Source: Paenibacillus sp. JZ16 (GTDB lineage Bacteria; Bacillota; Bacilli; Paenibacillales; Paenibacillaceae). Taken from it: a stretch of DNA of 64,000 bases. Position 1 is the first letter of the stretch; each line of letters begins with the position of its first letter. The translations under genes and the position numbers were made by a program. The notes beneath the pieces are model-generated. The model did not search any database. It had not been told where the DNA came from and was given only the letters and a program-made list of their open reading frames with translations. Location: the NCBI RefSeq assembly GCF_015326965.1, contig NZ_CP017659.1, forward strand, positions 682,001 to 746,000. The letters run 5' to 3'. Shown in pieces: positions 42,401-51,263 of the stretch.

Positions 42401-43636
42401 CGCATGCGTGCTGATTTGTTCCTCCAACCAATACATGCCGACGAGCTCCAGGTTCGAGTAGCCCGCAGCCGTCCATCTGTCTTGCACTTCATCGACCCAC
42501 CACTGAATCGCTTTGGCCCGGTTATCCAGCGAGGCGGCATCGCCGACCGCACCTGCATCGAAGTTCAGATCCTCGCCGTCAATGCTGCCGAAGTCGGACT
42601 GATACTCGCCCGGTTCTGGAATCATCAGAACAACCTTCGTCTTATGGTCAGGCTCGCCAAGCTTCACGCCTGCCCAGGCCGTCGCCTCGTTCAACGCGCT
42701 CATATCGCCGCCAGCGTTAAACGTTTTATCCAAATACCATTCCCATTCCTGTTTTCTGGCTTTGCCGGCCGCTTCTGTCGCTCCGAAGCCTCTGCCGTTA
42801 TCCGATGTCAAGCCCAGATACAGCACGCCGTCAAACAGCCAATCGGCAGGCTCTCCCTGCTCGTTCACATAACTGATATTAGGGATAATCCGTTCCTTCG
42901 TCCAATTTCCTGTGCCGTCCGCGTAGTGACCGTTATACAGCAAGCCCAGGTTTTGAATCCAGCCAGTAGCATCTCCAGGCTGCAGGAGGGCGTAAGGCTC
43001 AGGCTGTACCGGCTGCGCTCCGGCGATCAAGCCATCCGCACCGGTAATCGTCACCTCGTCAATCATGCTCCATGCCCTCGGATGCATGGAGAACACTACT
43101 TTCACATACCGAGCGTATACGAGACCTTCGGTATAATCGCCACGCTTGACAGCTCCAGTTTCAGGGCTGCCGTCCCATGCAAATGTCTCGATATTGGTCT
43201 GGTCGCCCCATAACAACTGAGTTGCATTATGAGACAATACGCCCCAGCTCACCCCATCGTCCGACGCATAGAACGAAACGGTGAGCGGCACAAGCGTTTC
43301 GTTGTTCGGCCAATCGTGCAGGAAACGCGCGCTCACCTCCTGAACCGACTTTTGCTCGCCTAGATCAAACACAACCGAACGGGATTTCTTGCTGCGGTGG
43401 CCCACCCAGTTGCCGCTGTCACGCGAGGTGTCGGCGGCATTGCCGTCCGTCAGCTTCGTCCCGTCATCCGGGAAAGCGCCCTCCGGCTGCTCAGACCATG
43501 TGTACGTTTTCCCTTGGGCCAGATTATAAAAGCCGGCGCTTTCACTGCCCGCCTCCTCCGCATTCACAGACGATATTAACGATAACAGCATGACCGGGAC
43601 AAGCAGCAAAGCAGTCAAACTTCGTCTAGTTTTCAC
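39434..43636 (-). CDS. DUF4855/discoidin/SLH surface protein
   Basis: A 1400-residue secreted protein anchored to the cell wall by SLH motifs. Order: signal peptide (LLLVPVMLLSLISSVNAEEA), an N-terminal discoidin-like domain (about 40-195), a DUF4855 domain (about 215-545, with KVVLMIPEPGEYQSDFGSID and LFWIPHFMAYKAFMWKDVG), a second F5/8-type C domain (about 735-865), a carbohydrate-style beta domain, a 35-residue Gly/Ser/Asn linker (964-998), and two to three SLH motifs at the end (SKHEWAREAIEMLAERGIVK; RAETATFLYRVLQLIEG). A GTG start. DUF4855 is suspected to be a glycosidase-like barrel. It is adjacent to the GH20 protein, probably co-transcribed (29-base gap). Confidence 0.92.
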   Translation of the reverse strand: MKTRRSLTALLLVPVMLLSLISSVNAEEAGSESAGFYNLAQGKTYTWSEQPEGAFPDDGTKLTDGNAADTSRDSGNWVGHRSKKSRSVVFDLGEQKSVQEVSARFLHDWPNNETLVPLTVSFYASDDGVSWGVLSHNATQLLWGDQTNIETFAWDGSPETGAVKRGDYTEGLVYARYVKVVFSMHPRAWSMIDEVTITGADGLIAGAQPVQPEPYALLQPGDATGWIQNLGLLYNGHYADGTGNWTKERIIPNISYVNEQGEPADWLFDGVLYLGLTSDNGRGFGATEAAGKARKQEWEWYLDKTFNAGGDMSALNEATAWAGVKLGEPDHKTKVVLMIPEPGEYQSDFGSIDGEDLNFDAGAVGDAASLDNRAKAIQWWVDEVQDRWTAAGYSNLELVGMYWLEEQISTHATGPEMVKRASDIVHNAGLKLFWIPHFMAYKAFMWKDVGMDAVSLQPNYFFEKLDPSRLEDTADMAKRYGMSLELEFDDRMINDAVFRERFIEYLNSGVDTGLMQQGYKAYYQGNNAIYNAAKSADPATRVLYDWLYQFSKGTYQKQDAAPPDVVALMNGQPISEHTIVPDTTQAAFTWTIPGDDGSGIVKVTAKYDGKPYTEGTVVDLTGKPGKHVLELTVAAAKSKTVKFVIEARLGAEGLLALVDKYADNKQLSNADTVRALRNALIMMERTQESDPEQARDYLLAFNAKLEEAKGLEFVTEGAYTALKEGVYYEAGSISQDKEAEASSTEAAGLEPAKALDGAPATRWASEVRDTAWFQVDLDSQQTFDTIRIDWEYARADQYRLSVSDDEQTWEPLKVGNNGVVKAADGKNTLVFPATTARYIKFEGLNRATFYGYSFYEFGVYDLALQQELKTLEGIQAAVDASTKKVTIDGLVMNGKKEHLYVKVLDPKGNIQYTGQTGTEEDGSFHIDFTLSGEEQGKYTVELETDHMTTPELVTFEYRKPPTSGGGNGGGGGGNSGGSGGGNAGGSGGSNGGGNGGGGPAHNPYSLQADGSVKAVLVPTMNGQQAAAAVGTSDLNAAIQRAVADSKGNKHVHLELKSWNAAGSYALELPAAKLTNHSNLILHISTPYAQLVLTGDMLAGVKENAGKLLVIVSDYAGEYRSNEAVGRIGNRPIVEVALQLDGEALSWKNAKAPISIAIPYSLQAGEQAVDLQALELRGDSAAAINGASYDKDKDMLRFSIDHVGVYAIGGKKPAAFTDLSKHEWAREAIEMLAERGIVKGTSIEKGTFSPANQVTRADFILMLVNMLDLRAEIASTFADVKPSDYYYDAVSIAKQLGIASGVNEVNFAPRDSISRQDAMVMLTRALQTTGTIKPSASGSTLEGFRDASQIAPYAADSVATMFEYGLVTGSNGYMKPKSTTSRAETATFLYRVLQLIEGQQQ

Positions 43637-43665
43637 CTAATCTCACGCTCTCTTTCTATGCATAA

Positions 43666-46600
43666 TTAGTTCTGCTTCTGTTCCTTCAACTCCGCAAGCG
43701 CATCAAGCATATTCAGAATAACGGTCACTGCTTCAGCTCTCGTCGTCGAGGCGGCCGGCGCGAACCGGTTGTCCCCGCGACCGTTCATCACTCCCGCCTC
43801 CTGGGCTGCTGCCACGTAAGGCTTCGCCCAAGCCGGGATTTGATCCGCGTCTGCGTAAGAGAGCTCATGCCCTTCCGCAGTCTTCAGACCCAAGCCGCGA
43901 ACAATCATTGCTGCCAGTTCTGCTCGACTGATCGAAGCCTTCGGTCGGAATGTCCCATCCGCATAGCCGCTGATCAGGCCGGATTCCAAGGCTTGCGCAA
44001 TATAAGGCTTCGCCCAGGTTTGAATCGAACCTGCGTCCGCGAAGTCTAGCGAACTGTTCGCACCTTGCAGCTTCAACGCTTTGACCAGCATGACGACGAA
44101 TTCGTCTCTGCTGACCGTCTTATTCGGCTTGAACGTCTTGTCGGTGTAGCCCGCTACGAATCCAAGCTCAACCGCCCGTTTGATGGACGCTTCTGCCCAA
44201 TGGCTCGCAATATCGTTAAGCCGAACGGTTGTCGATCTGCCGGACTCCCCGCCATTGCCGCTGCCGTTCTCATTGCCGCTCCCGTTCTCATTGCCATTGC
44301 CTGGATCTCCGCCACCCGGATTTGAACCGCCGTTTTGGCCTTTTTCCGGACCTGGAGTTACTGGAGTCGGAACCCATCCTCCACCACCGGAGCTAGGCAG
44401 CGCTTTGATTTTGATCTTGAACGTTTTCTCCGCGGATGCAGCTCCCTTGCTGATCGTCGCGGTAAGCACGACCTCCATGTCGCCTGACCCGCTTGACGGA
44501 CGTTTCAACAACTGTCCATTCGCATTCAGGTAGTCGGGTTTTGAACTGCTCCAGACGATGCGCGTACCGAGCTGCCCTTTCTGCGGGAGGTAAAGGTTGG
44601 ATGCGATACTTCCGTTTACATTAAGCTCGATCAGACCCATTACGTCTTCGATCGTTAGACGATCACGCGCAACGCTCAGCGTTGCATACGCCTGTTCGGC
44701 CTCAGGACGAGACAGCTGGGCGGTTTGAATAGCCGCAGTCGCTTGCCCAATCGCTTGCTGAAGCTGTGCCCAGCCCTCGGGAGAGTAATTGTCCTCCACA
44801 AGCTTGTCGGCCTCGATAGCCGTCAACAGGTCGATAATCGGCCGTAGATTGCCGAGTTTATTTTCCTCGCCGTACACTTCAAATTCCTCAAAGGAATAGC
44901 CGAACATAGTAGCTCTGGACACGCCTTCGAACTTCACGTATCTGGCTGGCGTGCTCTGGAAGGTACTCACGACTCGTCCCGGCTTTCCGTTAATCTCCCC
45001 GTTGTTGTCTTTCACAACGTTCGTCCAGTTCTCCTTGTCCTCGGACACGAGAATGCGGTACTTCGAACCATAAGCCGTTTGCCACAAAATAGATACAGCA
45101 TCAATGTACTTCACTTCACCTAGATCCACCATGAACCAGGTATCGTCCACCCAGTCGCTGGACCATCTGGTATCCCCTCTGCCGTCCACCGCTTTATCCG
45201 CCGTGTAGGACGAGGATTCCGGCTCTGAGGATTCAGCTTGCTTATGCAAAGCCAGATTTCCATGCAGGTCCAAGTAGGTGTTCCTTACGATGAGTTCGTC
45301 AATCAAGCCTTTAAAAGCATTCGTTTCGCTGCCGATTTTGGCTACCGGCAGAACGAATGTTTCCAGCTTGGAGCCGTCTTTGAGAGTCGCCGTATATTCA
45401 CTGCCGTTAATGAAGATGGAGGTCCCCGTGTCGTCGCCGATCATAATGACATGGGTCCAGCGATCGGTCGGCAGCTTATAATTGAATTCGCTGACGTAAT
45501 TTTCTTTTGTGATGGCGATTTTGCCGCTGCCCCCAATGTTGTATTTCAGCTGTCCGTCCGGAGATTCCAGCAGCACAACTCCTTGCGGGTTGTCAGCGTC
45601 CGGTTTGATCCACATGGACATCGTCCAGCCGAAACCAAGCGTGCGAAGCGGGGTTTCCACGTAGCTGGCCCCGCCGTTTAGCCTCACGGCTTGACCGAAG
45701 ATTCCCTTCTCTGTGCCTGCATTCACCGCGTTGCCGTCAAAGCCGTTCCCCGAACGGTCCGCGAAGCCTTCGTCGAAGGTATAATCCAGCACGAGATGCC
45801 GCTCATTGTCAATTTGAAGCTTGTGTGACTGATGAACTCCCGGCGGGTCCACGTACCTTGCGGCATCCGCCTGGAAGCTTGCGAAGTTCCGATCGATGCG
45901 ATTGCCTCTCCACAGCTTCTCCGCCAGCACTTGCATGGAAGGCAAGATCCGCTGATGTGAGTCCGCCATGGATACGCCTTTCTCTACGGATACATCGTTC
46001 CAGAGCGCGAACATGCCGCCTTTGACCTGCGGATGCGCATAAGGAAGCCTCGTCTCCAGCCAATCGTTAGGCTCCCACTCGTTGTAAATAAAATCGTAAT
46101 TCAAATAGCTGCGGTACAGCTGCGGAACGATGTAGAGCAAATTCGTATTGGTATTGATAATATCGTAGCCTAGCTCCACGGCCTGCTGAGCGCTTCCGTA
46201 CGGCTCATACCAGATGTCCATCGTCGCATGGTTGCTGACCGGCGTCGTGCCGTCGTATGCGGACAGACTGCCCCATAGACGGGCGCGTTTGCCTTTGCTG
46301 TTAATGTGGTTAAGGAGCATATCCACGTACCTGCGGAACGCCTCCTTGTCGTCGCCGAAATATTCATCCGTGCCGACATGCACATCCGGGCCGACGAAGG
46401 TCGGATTGCTGCCGTCGAGATACTCGTCAAAGAGTGTTTTAATGAAGTCGAGCGTCTCAGGACGATTGATATCCAGCTGATTGTTGCTGCCCAGTCGGGA
46501 ATCGTAGGCGATGAACGCGCCGGAGTGGCCCGGCGTATCAATTTCCGGCACGACGTTTACGCCGAATTCCATCCCAAGCAGCTGCAGGTCTCTGAATTGC

Positions 46601-47994
46601 TGCTTCGTATAATAGCCGTCCTTGCTCGTCACTCCCGGAAATTTCTCGCTCTCCAGACGGAAGTAACCGACATCGCCGACATCATCGTTCAGGTGAATCT
46701 GAAACCGGTTCATCTTATAGTAGGACATCAGCTTGACATAGTCCTGCAAAAACTCGATCGTATAAAACTTGCGGCCCACATCGAGCATAAAGCCCCGATC
46801 CGGGTATTTCGGATAATCTCGCGATTGCCCCTTAGGCATCGCCTTATGATCGGCAGCGTGGCCGAGCAGCTGCAAGATCGTTCTCGTGCCGAACATGACT
46901 CCCGTCTGCTCGGACGCAGCAACAGAAGCATACTCGCCGATATTCAGCTCATATCCCTCTTTCCCTAATCCCGCTTGCGCGGCATCCAGCATCAAATAGA
47001 TATCTCCCTCTTGAGGAAAACCAACCTTAACGGTCAGTGACAACTTCGTTAAATCCAATAAGTCCTGCTGCAAAATGTCAGCTGTCCCCCGCAGAGCCGC
47101 TTCATCACCTGCGCGAATGACGATTTTGGATTTGTCCGACAAGCGGAACTCGCCGGCTGCGCCCAGCCACTCACGCAAAGAAGGAATGACGCGCGGCTCC
47201 GGGTTCCGATCGCTCGTCTGCTCGTAGAGACCGGGTACGGTGACGAGCGCATTATCCGTTAAGAGATATGTCGGATCGCTGTCGCTCTGGATTTGCAGCA
47301 GCAGCTGAACCTGAGTATCGACAAGCGGCGCATGAATATTGCCCTGCACGTCGATCACCGGCAAGCTGTCCGTGTTCACCAGCGTCAGCGTATAACCTTC
47401 CGGTACAGCGGGCAGATTCAGCAGGGTATCCCCTTCGGAGACGACGATGCTGTTTTTCACCGCGTCCATGATTGGCTGCAGTTGCGGTCTGCCTTTGTAT
47501 ACCTCGAATTCCCAGAAGGAGTATCCGTAATAAATGCCCTCAATAGGACGTCGCGTCTCCCCTTGAAACTTGACGTATTGCGCCACTGTCGGCTCGAAAT
47601 CGATCGTATCTTCACCCGGCCCGGACGCGGCGAGCACGCGGTTGTCCGCGAATACGTTCCGCCAGGATACCGCATCGTCGGATACGAGAATTTGATATTG
47701 CTCCGCCGGAGTCTGCCAGTTGATGATGACTCTTCCGATTTCAACAGGATCGCCCAGATCAACGTAAAACCACTGATCGTCCGTTCTTTCCGAAGACCAG
47801 CGGCTTGCATTTTCGGTGCCCCCATCGACCGCTTTCTCAGGCCCGAAATAATCCACTTCGTTCGACGACGAATAAGCCGTTTTCCCTAGAGCCAAATTCC
47901 CTGTTGCGGCATTGGACATCTCCCAAAGGGTGGTCACCATTATGAAAGCGGTAACAAAAATGACTAAAAAAATAACCCTCTGCCGTAAACCCAC
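43666..47994 (-). CDS. GH20 beta-N-acetylhexosaminidase with discoidin, LamG and SLH domains
   Basis: A 1442-residue cell-wall-anchored enzyme. Order: signal peptide, discoidin domain (about 35-170), GH20 N-terminal domain, the GH20 barrel (about 395-720) with PEIDTPGHSGAFIAYDSRLG and the catalytic D-E pair in HVGTDEYFGDD (about 543-544), a LamG/concanavalin-like domain (about 760-930), a second discoidin domain (985-1120), FIVAR-like helices, a Gly/Asn linker and three SLH motifs (1255-1435). It removes terminal N-acetyl-hexosamines from host or microbial glycans outside the cell. A GTG start follows GGGAGGG. Confidence 0.95.
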   Translation of the reverse strand: MGLRQRVIFLVIFVTAFIMVTTLWEMSNAATGNLALGKTAYSSSNEVDYFGPEKAVDGGTENASRWSSERTDDQWFYVDLGDPVEIGRVIINWQTPAEQYQILVSDDAVSWRNVFADNRVLAASGPGEDTIDFEPTVAQYVKFQGETRRPIEGIYYGYSFWEFEVYKGRPQLQPIMDAVKNSIVVSEGDTLLNLPAVPEGYTLTLVNTDSLPVIDVQGNIHAPLVDTQVQLLLQIQSDSDPTYLLTDNALVTVPGLYEQTSDRNPEPRVIPSLREWLGAAGEFRLSDKSKIVIRAGDEAALRGTADILQQDLLDLTKLSLTVKVGFPQEGDIYLMLDAAQAGLGKEGYELNIGEYASVAASEQTGVMFGTRTILQLLGHAADHKAMPKGQSRDYPKYPDRGFMLDVGRKFYTIEFLQDYVKLMSYYKMNRFQIHLNDDVGDVGYFRLESEKFPGVTSKDGYYTKQQFRDLQLLGMEFGVNVVPEIDTPGHSGAFIAYDSRLGSNNQLDINRPETLDFIKTLFDEYLDGSNPTFVGPDVHVGTDEYFGDDKEAFRRYVDMLLNHINSKGKRARLWGSLSAYDGTTPVSNHATMDIWYEPYGSAQQAVELGYDIINTNTNLLYIVPQLYRSYLNYDFIYNEWEPNDWLETRLPYAHPQVKGGMFALWNDVSVEKGVSMADSHQRILPSMQVLAEKLWRGNRIDRNFASFQADAARYVDPPGVHQSHKLQIDNERHLVLDYTFDEGFADRSGNGFDGNAVNAGTEKGIFGQAVRLNGGASYVETPLRTLGFGWTMSMWIKPDADNPQGVVLLESPDGQLKYNIGGSGKIAITKENYVSEFNYKLPTDRWTHVIMIGDDTGTSIFINGSEYTATLKDGSKLETFVLPVAKIGSETNAFKGLIDELIVRNTYLDLHGNLALHKQAESSEPESSSYTADKAVDGRGDTRWSSDWVDDTWFMVDLGEVKYIDAVSILWQTAYGSKYRILVSEDKENWTNVVKDNNGEINGKPGRVVSTFQSTPARYVKFEGVSRATMFGYSFEEFEVYGEENKLGNLRPIIDLLTAIEADKLVEDNYSPEGWAQLQQAIGQATAAIQTAQLSRPEAEQAYATLSVARDRLTIEDVMGLIELNVNGSIASNLYLPQKGQLGTRIVWSSSKPDYLNANGQLLKRPSSGSGDMEVVLTATISKGAASAEKTFKIKIKALPSSGGGGWVPTPVTPGPEKGQNGGSNPGGGDPGNGNENGSGNENGSGNGGESGRSTTVRLNDIASHWAEASIKRAVELGFVAGYTDKTFKPNKTVSRDEFVVMLVKALKLQGANSSLDFADAGSIQTWAKPYIAQALESGLISGYADGTFRPKASISRAELAAMIVRGLGLKTAEGHELSYADADQIPAWAKPYVAAAQEAGVMNGRGDNRFAPAASTTRAEAVTVILNMLDALAELKEQKQN

Positions 47995-48234
47995 GAATAT
48001 CCCTCCCGTTTAATTTGCACGAATTACCACATGCAACCCGCATGACCTTCCATGCTATTTGCTGCGGCAACTTCATTATAAGTAGAGGGCAATGAAGCAT
48101 CGATATACATGTGTTTACATTCCATATACAAATGTGGACATTTGGCCTTCTACGGTGAATCAAGGCTAAGCATGCCAGCATTTCGATCATATCTGGTGCC
48201 GTCAGCATTTGAGCAGCTAAAGGGATATAGAAAC
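47995..48234. other. Upstream region of the GH20 gene
   Basis: Presumably the GH20 promoter. I see no gene or strong structure apart from the terminator of the neighbouring operon at its far end. Confidence 0.4.
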
Positions 48235-48272
48235 AGCGGCATTGTAGGACACAAATATCCTAAAATGCCGCT
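48235..48272 (-). terminator. Terminator of the MFS-UspA operon
   Basis: A 15-bp stem (agcggcattgtagga / tcctaaaatgccgct, one mismatch) with an 8-base loop, 52 bases after the uspA-like stop codon; on the minus strand it is followed by gtttctat. Confidence 0.65.
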
Positions 48273-48323
48273 GCACGTATCCCGTTATTATAACAATGCA
48301 TCATCTCTGCAGTTCCGAAGGAG

Positions 48324-48764
48324 TTAATGTACAATGAGGACTGGGCAACTTGATAGCTGTGAAACCTTGTGGCTGACACTACCAAGCATCATTTCTTTTA
48401 TGCCCGTTAGCCCACGACTTCCGATAATAATAAGTTGCTGTTCGGCATCCCTTGCATACTTTAATATTTCATGTGCAGGATCTCCCTTAAGATGAACTGT
48501 TTCCGAGTTAATCCCTGCAGATTGTAATTTAGATTTGGCTTGTCGCAATTGTTCCAAACTAGCTTTCTCCATTTCGTTCAATATATCTTCCAAGAAATTC
48601 TCTGGTACATATGTCATGCCATTCAGCACATATTCCTGGATGACATTAACCAAGGTAACTTGAGTTTGTTTGTTTCGGACTATTTCAACGGTTGCATCGA
48701 GGAGTTTGGTTGTTATTTCAGCTTTATCAATGGCCACCATAATTTTGTCAAACATATTTATCAT
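48324..48764 (-). CDS. Universal stress protein (UspA family)
   Basis: A 146-residue protein of the nucleotide-binding UspA fold: FDKIMVAIDKAEITTKLLDA start and the ATP-type motif GDPAHEILKYARDAEQQLII, GSRGLTGIKEMMLGSVSHKV, ending CPVLIVH. Its ATG overlaps the MFS transporter stop by four bases, so the two are translationally coupled, which suggests that the Usp tunes or responds to the transporter. Confidence 0.92.
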   Translation of the reverse strand: MINMFDKIMVAIDKAEITTKLLDATVEIVRNKQTQVTLVNVIQEYVLNGMTYVPENFLEDILNEMEKASLEQLRQAKSKLQSAGINSETVHLKGDPAHEILKYARDAEQQLIIIGSRGLTGIKEMMLGSVSHKVSQLSSCPVLIVH

Positions 48765-49993
48765 CCTTTCCGTGGCAGCTCGTAACTAGTGCGGCTACCT
48801 ACAAAACGGTTTCTTGCTGCTCCTATACCAACTAAAAAGAGTAAGACCGAAGCGCCAAGCAGAATGAAAAGTGGCAGATTCCAACTATTTGTCGCATCAT
48901 GCAGATATCCTATAAGGGCAGGACCGATTGCGGCAAGAAGATATCCGATCGATTGGGCCATGCCAGATAGTTCCGCTGCTTGATGCGCATTTTCAGTACG
49001 TAACCCGAAAAACATCATCGACAAACTAAAGGCGAAACCTCCACCAATTCCAAGTAGGATGATCCACAACAGAATGATATTGGAGCTTCCGTAAAGAAGT
49101 CCGAGCGTTCCCGTCAATAGCAAAATGGTTGTGATGACCACTAACAAACGTTGACTAGACATGCGCCCGGCAATAACGGGAACAATAAAGGTAAATGGAA
49201 GCATCGCTAACTGCATGATCGAGAGGTACCATCCTGATTGGTTGGAGTCAATTCCTTGCTGCTTTAAAATTTCAGGCAACCAAGCGATCAACACATAGAA
49301 AACCATGGACTGTATACCCATAAACAAGGTTACTTGCCAGGCAAGCGGGGATCGCCAAACATTCACATCGTAGCTGACCATCCTTTGACTTGTCGTGGCT
49401 GTTTCCTTCGCTTGATTTCTTAATTGGGGTAGCCAACAGAGGATCGATACAAAGCTTAAAATCCCCCATATTCCCAATGCTCCCTGCCATTTTAGACCTG
49501 CGTTCACGGCTAGAGGAACACTGATTCCCGATGCGATTGCTCCACATAAATTCATTGAAATGGAGTAAACACCTGTCATGGAGCCAATTTTATCTGGGAA
49601 GTCCCTTTTGATTATACTTGGCAATAATACATTACATACGGCAATTGCGAATCCAAGAACTGCTGTCCCAATAAACAGATTAACTGCGCCAGATAATGAA
49701 CGTATTACAATACCTGCAGTCAGAAAGATTAGGGCAATCAAAATGATACGCTCTACCCCATATCTTCGTCCTAATTTTGGTACAAGAGACGATAATAAAG
49801 CAAAGGCGAGCAAGGGTACCGTTGTGATCAGGCCTGCTAATGTATTTGAAATATGAACGTCATCCCTTATAAGACTCACTAAAGGACCGACTGAGGTTAA
49901 GGGAGTACGTAAATTAGCTGCAATAACAATAATGCCGAGAATGATCAGCCCTATAGAGGATTGCACGAATTTTTTATTATGTTTTTTCGGCAT
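48761..49993 (-). CDS. MFS transporter, CynX/NimT family
   Basis: A 410-residue, 12-TM major facilitator transporter. LRTPLTSVGPLVSLIRDDVH near the start and LAFALLSSLVPKLGRRYGVE match the CynX/NimT group (cyanate- or 2-nitroimidazole-type exporters). Substrate unknown. It is followed by the coupled uspA-like gene and preceded by the XRE-cupin regulator on the same strand across a terminator, so the regulator is a likely controller. Confidence 0.9.
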   Translation of the reverse strand: MPKKHNKKFVQSSIGLIILGIIVIAANLRTPLTSVGPLVSLIRDDVHISNTLAGLITTVPLLAFALLSSLVPKLGRRYGVERIILIALIFLTAGIVIRSLSGAVNLFIGTAVLGFAIAVCNVLLPSIIKRDFPDKIGSMTGVYSISMNLCGAIASGISVPLAVNAGLKWQGALGIWGILSFVSILCWLPQLRNQAKETATTSQRMVSYDVNVWRSPLAWQVTLFMGIQSMVFYVLIAWLPEILKQQGIDSNQSGWYLSIMQLAMLPFTFIVPVIAGRMSSQRLLVVITTILLLTGTLGLLYGSSNIILLWIILLGIGGGFAFSLSMMFFGLRTENAHQAAELSGMAQSIGYLLAAIGPALIGYLHDATNSWNLPLFILLGASVLLFLVGIGAARNRFVGSRTSYELPRKG

Positions 49994-50136
49994 TCTTCTT
50001 TTCTCCTTCCAGAATTCATACTAATGATTTGTTTCTATATGAGAATAACATCCGCGCGAACAATAAAAGTATATTATAATATATTAAATTTAACAATAAA
50101 TATTTTAAAATATACTAAGTATCGTCTAAACAATAA

Positions 50137-50181
50137 AAATACAACTCTGAATTCCCGCCATGGATTCGGAGTTGTATTTAT
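50137..50181 (-). terminator. Terminator of the XRE-cupin regulator gene
   Basis: aaatacaactctgaatt and ggattcggagttgtattt form a 17-bp stem (G-U pairs) with an 8-base loop, 20 bases after the stop; the T-run follows within the arm. Confidence 0.75.
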
Positions 50182-50200
50182 TAAGTGGATTTTTCGACTG

Positions 50201-50761
50201 TTAGAAACCATATTTTAAGGATATATGGAGCACTGTTTCGCTATTCGTACGATTGGTATAAGAGTGAGGACAATCTGCACGAAAACTGATCGTATCATAT
50301 TGATTCAATGTATAAATCTCTTCATTGACTTGAATTTCAATGGAGCCAGTCATTACTGTCGCGATTTCAGTTGTATTCACATGATGACCTTCGGGGTGAT
50401 ACGAACTATTTGGCTGTAGGTATGCCCGACACATTTCAATATCGTTGCTTTTAAAGACTGGTTCAATGACCCAATTTTTTTCATCATTAGAAAACCGTAA
50501 TCCTTCGCTTGCTCGATACAAACTAACAGGGTTATCTGATCTGAACAAAGCCAATAGCGGTAAAGATATGCCTTTTGAAATTTTCCATATAATTGCCAAA
50601 GTCGGATTTGTCTCGCCACGTTCGATATTTCCCAGCGTAAGTTTGCTTACACCAGTTAATTCCGCTAAGTCGTCTAAGGTCATGTTTTTTTCTTTTCTGT
50701 ACTTTTTCAAGGCACCGCCGATTTGTAATACCATTTGTTTTGATTCATCGACTTCATCCAT
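50201..50761 (-). CDS. XRE-family regulator with C-terminal cupin
   Basis: A 186-residue regulator with an N-terminal helix-turn-helix (LKKYRKEKNMTLDDLAELTG; LTLGNIERGETNPTLAIIWK) and a C-terminal cupin with YHPEGHHVNTTEIATVMTGS and DTISFRADCPHSYTNRTNS. Such proteins sense small metabolites. GAGGTG precedes the ATG. It is the upstream neighbour of the MFS-UspA pair, which it probably regulates. Confidence 0.9.
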   Translation of the reverse strand: MDEVDESKQMVLQIGGALKKYRKEKNMTLDDLAELTGVSKLTLGNIERGETNPTLAIIWKISKGISLPLLALFRSDNPVSLYRASEGLRFSNDEKNWVIEPVFKSNDIEMCRAYLQPNSSYHPEGHHVNTTEIATVMTGSIEIQVNEEIYTLNQYDTISFRADCPHSYTNRTNSETVLHISLKYGF

Positions 50762-50881
50762 TTAAAATTCACCTCAACTAATACTTTATAGCTAGTATAT
50801 TGTTTATTTAGACTCTTTTCCATATGATTAGTATTTGATGGTAGTCTACACTCCTATGCAAAATTCTGACGTCTATGTAAT

Positions 50882-50899
50882 CTGCCCGTTAGTTTAATA
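50882..50899 (+). repeat. Isolated repeat left end (cccgttag)
   Basis: ctgcccgttagtttaataaa matches the left end of both repeat families but nothing of either follows. It abuts the stop of an unrecognised minus-strand membrane-protein-like frame (50897-51060, ending LLKPPFY) that could be a gene tail. Confidence 0.45.
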
Positions 50900-51068
50900 A
50901 AAGGGCGGTTTCAACAATGATATAGATAAAGCCATCATCGATAGTGAAATAATATATTTTTGTGAACTTTTGAACATTAGAGTAAGTAATACGCCAATCC
51001 AAACATATTGATCATCCCGAATCAAGCAAAGCACTATGATGCTTGCGGTTGCATACCCTTCCTCCCCT

Positions 51069-51110
51069 ACTTATCTAATCGGTAATCGGATATGTTCTTG
51101 TCCCTCGGCA
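51069..51110 (+). repeat. Family-1 intergenic repeat, copy G (minimal)
   Basis: Only ttatctaatcggtaatcgg joined directly to tatgttcttgtccctcgg remain; both stem-loops are deleted. It forms the end of a 28-codon transposase-like frame on the other strand. Confidence 0.65.
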
Positions 51111-51157
51111 TCTGTCACAATAGCGTGTTTGCCACAATCGATTCCTATCATAATCAT
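51071..51157 (-). pseudogene. Possible IS110-type transposase N-terminal fragment
   Basis: The frame MIMIGIDCGKHAIVTDAEGQ then EHIRLPIR-stop begins like IS110-family recombinases (xGIDxxKxxHxxxxxDxxG, first catalytic Asp of the DEDD site) and runs out inside repeat copy G. Only this start is present. The short length makes the assignment weak. Confidence 0.35.
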
Positions 51158-51171
51158 ACTCTTAAATGAAT

Positions 51172-51205
51172 AAACCTCCGTCATAAAAACATGACGGGGG
51201 TTTTA
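51172..51205 (-). terminator. Terminator of the VanRS-like operon
   Basis: aaacctccgtcat and atgacgggggttt (one G-U) with a 6-base loop, 60 bases after the stalk-domain gene; A/T-rich ends allow action on either strand. Confidence 0.7.
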
Positions 51206-51263
51206 GACTTTTAATTTTGAAACATAACTCTCCGACGTATTGGCTGAAGTTTCTTGTTCGAGA

